Assembly (NCBI GenBank): GCA_963678675.1
Contig: OY783200.1
Span: 14,220,455 to 14,284,454 of the forward strand
Length of the DNA: 64,000 nucleotides
Origin: Xiphydria camelus
Taxonomy: Eukaryota > Arthropoda > Insecta > Hymenoptera > Xiphydriidae
Direction of reading: 5' to 3'
Made by a program: the position numbers and the translations under genes. The stretch's first letter is position 1. The number at the start of each line of letters is the position of its first letter. Under the pieces are notes generated by a model that was not told the origin of the DNA, ran no database searches, and saw only the letters and a list, made by a program, of their open reading frames with translations. This document shows positions 63,235 through 64,000 of this stretch, piece by piece.

Positions 63235-63505
63235 AGGTTGCCGCTCACTAGTCCGGCACGGCGCGGCGCGTCAAAATACCGACTGAATAAAATACATATA
63301 AATAAATGTACTACCACTCACTTGTCCGGCACGGCACGGCGCGTCAGGGACGGGGTTCTTACCGCTCACTTGCCTGGTATGGCACGGTTCAGCGCGTCGC
63401 GGCGCGGCGCGTCAAAATACCGACTGGATAAAATATATACAAATAAATGTACTACCGCTCACTTATTCGGCACGGCACGGCGCGTCACGTCGCGTCGCGG
63501 ACGGC
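63235..63505. repeat. GC-rich tandem repeat, about 141-bp period
   Basis: GCGCGTCAAAATACCGACTG occurs at about 63,266 and 63,407. Within each unit the phrase CCGCTCACTTGTCCGGCACG occurs in two versions, giving four in all. The plus ORF 63,214-63,552 is a translation of this array. Confidence 0.85.
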
Positions 63506-63549
63506 GATTCTTCCCTTCTGATCCTTTCCGTCAAACGACGGGACAGTCA

Positions 63550-64000
63550 TAAAGACTAGAGTCTTTGTCCGTCGTACAATAGACGAAATTCGGAATATCG
63601 GTTCTTACCACTCACTCTCATCGCGATCGAAATACCTCGTGAATCTAGGGTTAATCTCGCGACCAGACGGGCGAATTCTCCATGACTGGCGCGTTTTTTA
63701 TTAATAGGATGAATCCACATTCACTTCTTTCTATTTCTTTCTGACATCAATGCTACCATAAAAGCAATTTCATCAGAACTACTGCTGCCGTCTACATCTT
63801 GTTGCACTGCTAGATACCGTCTGATTAAATTAATATATTTTATAACATTTACGAACATTCAAGTCCGAATCTGTCAGTTGCCGCCGGAAAAGTGGGCGAT
63901 GCCACTATCCATCGCGGAGCGTCACCGAGCTGTGACGTAAAATTTACGGATATTCAGGTAAGAATCACTGGGCATGTCGTAAAATTCATGGACATTCAGG
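63550..64000. other. Unassigned, window end
   Basis: A short direct repeat (GTAAAATTTACGGATATTCAGG and GTAAAATTCATGGACATTCAGG) is at about 63,938 and 63,979, possibly the start of another tandem array cut by the window edge. Confidence 0.5.

Noticed and set aside
63214..63552. 112-codon ORF with repeated RGASKYRLNKIHINKCTT-like blocks
   Set aside because: It is the translation of the GC-rich tandem repeat.

Overview
This window is transposon-dense, AT-rich arthropod nuclear DNA, most likely from an insect. The support is Drosophila-copia-like pol, mariner, hAT, piggyBac and Helitron-like remnants, spliced genes with GT-AG introns, and one exon of a conserved animal sulfatase. I see no bacterial genes, rRNA, tRNA or CRISPR. 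Only one host gene piece is well supported: a 176-bp exon of an extracellular sulfatase (Sulf1 type) on the minus strand at 33,700-33,875. Everything else recognisable is mobile or repetitive. All identity statements are by eye, because no alignment could be run.

Layout. 1-1,900: nested palindromes of one family, marked by the motif TGTACATGTACCTCAC. 1,890-11,520: a giant inverted repeat with about 3.7-kb arms and a spacer holding an LTR-less copia pol fragment. The arms carry a decayed ubiquitin-protease-like (USP) fragment. 11.6-12.45 kb recurs in direct orientation at 61.4-62.1 kb. 12.8-17.0 kb: a palindrome built on two head-to-head mariner 5' halves, then a two-exon acidic-tailed gene piece between inverted repeats. 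17.8-20.1 kb: a TA-flanked MITE, a 1.3-kb palindrome and an unexplained array of short dyads. 20.6-24.8 kb: a degenerate copia element (minus strand) with a solo LTR inserted in its integrase. 26.1-31.9 kb: a 122-bp repeat palindrome, a TATACAGGGTG-ended MITE, a decayed piggyBac and another palindrome. 33.7-39.6 kb: the Sulf1 exon, a mariner deletion derivative, more palindromes, a purine microsatellite and a Helitron-like 3' end.

40.1-42.9 kb: a young-looking 2.8-kb element with terminal inverted repeats of about 385 bp and an intact 450-codon ORF (PIN-nuclease-like region plus cysteine-rich C terminus). 43.3-51.3 kb: a region bounded by a 230-bp inverted repeat that holds exons which appear to be the N-terminal half of the same uncharacterised protein family, embedded in several copies of a 128-bp-unit repeat. 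51,675-57,260: an essentially complete hAT transposon with a perfect 8-bp target duplication and a five-exon transposase broken by one in-frame TAG. 57.5-62.1 kb: further copies of the first palindromic family, enclosing a foldback with a captured coding fragment. 62.1-64 kb: low-complexity and GC-rich tandem repeats.

The unifying theme is inverted duplication. Most elements here are palindromic, often carry pieces of coding sequence, and would fold into long double-stranded RNA if transcribed. The best candidates for something undescribed are the PIN/Cys-rich TIR element with its split relative, and the giant coding-fragment-carrying inverted repeat.
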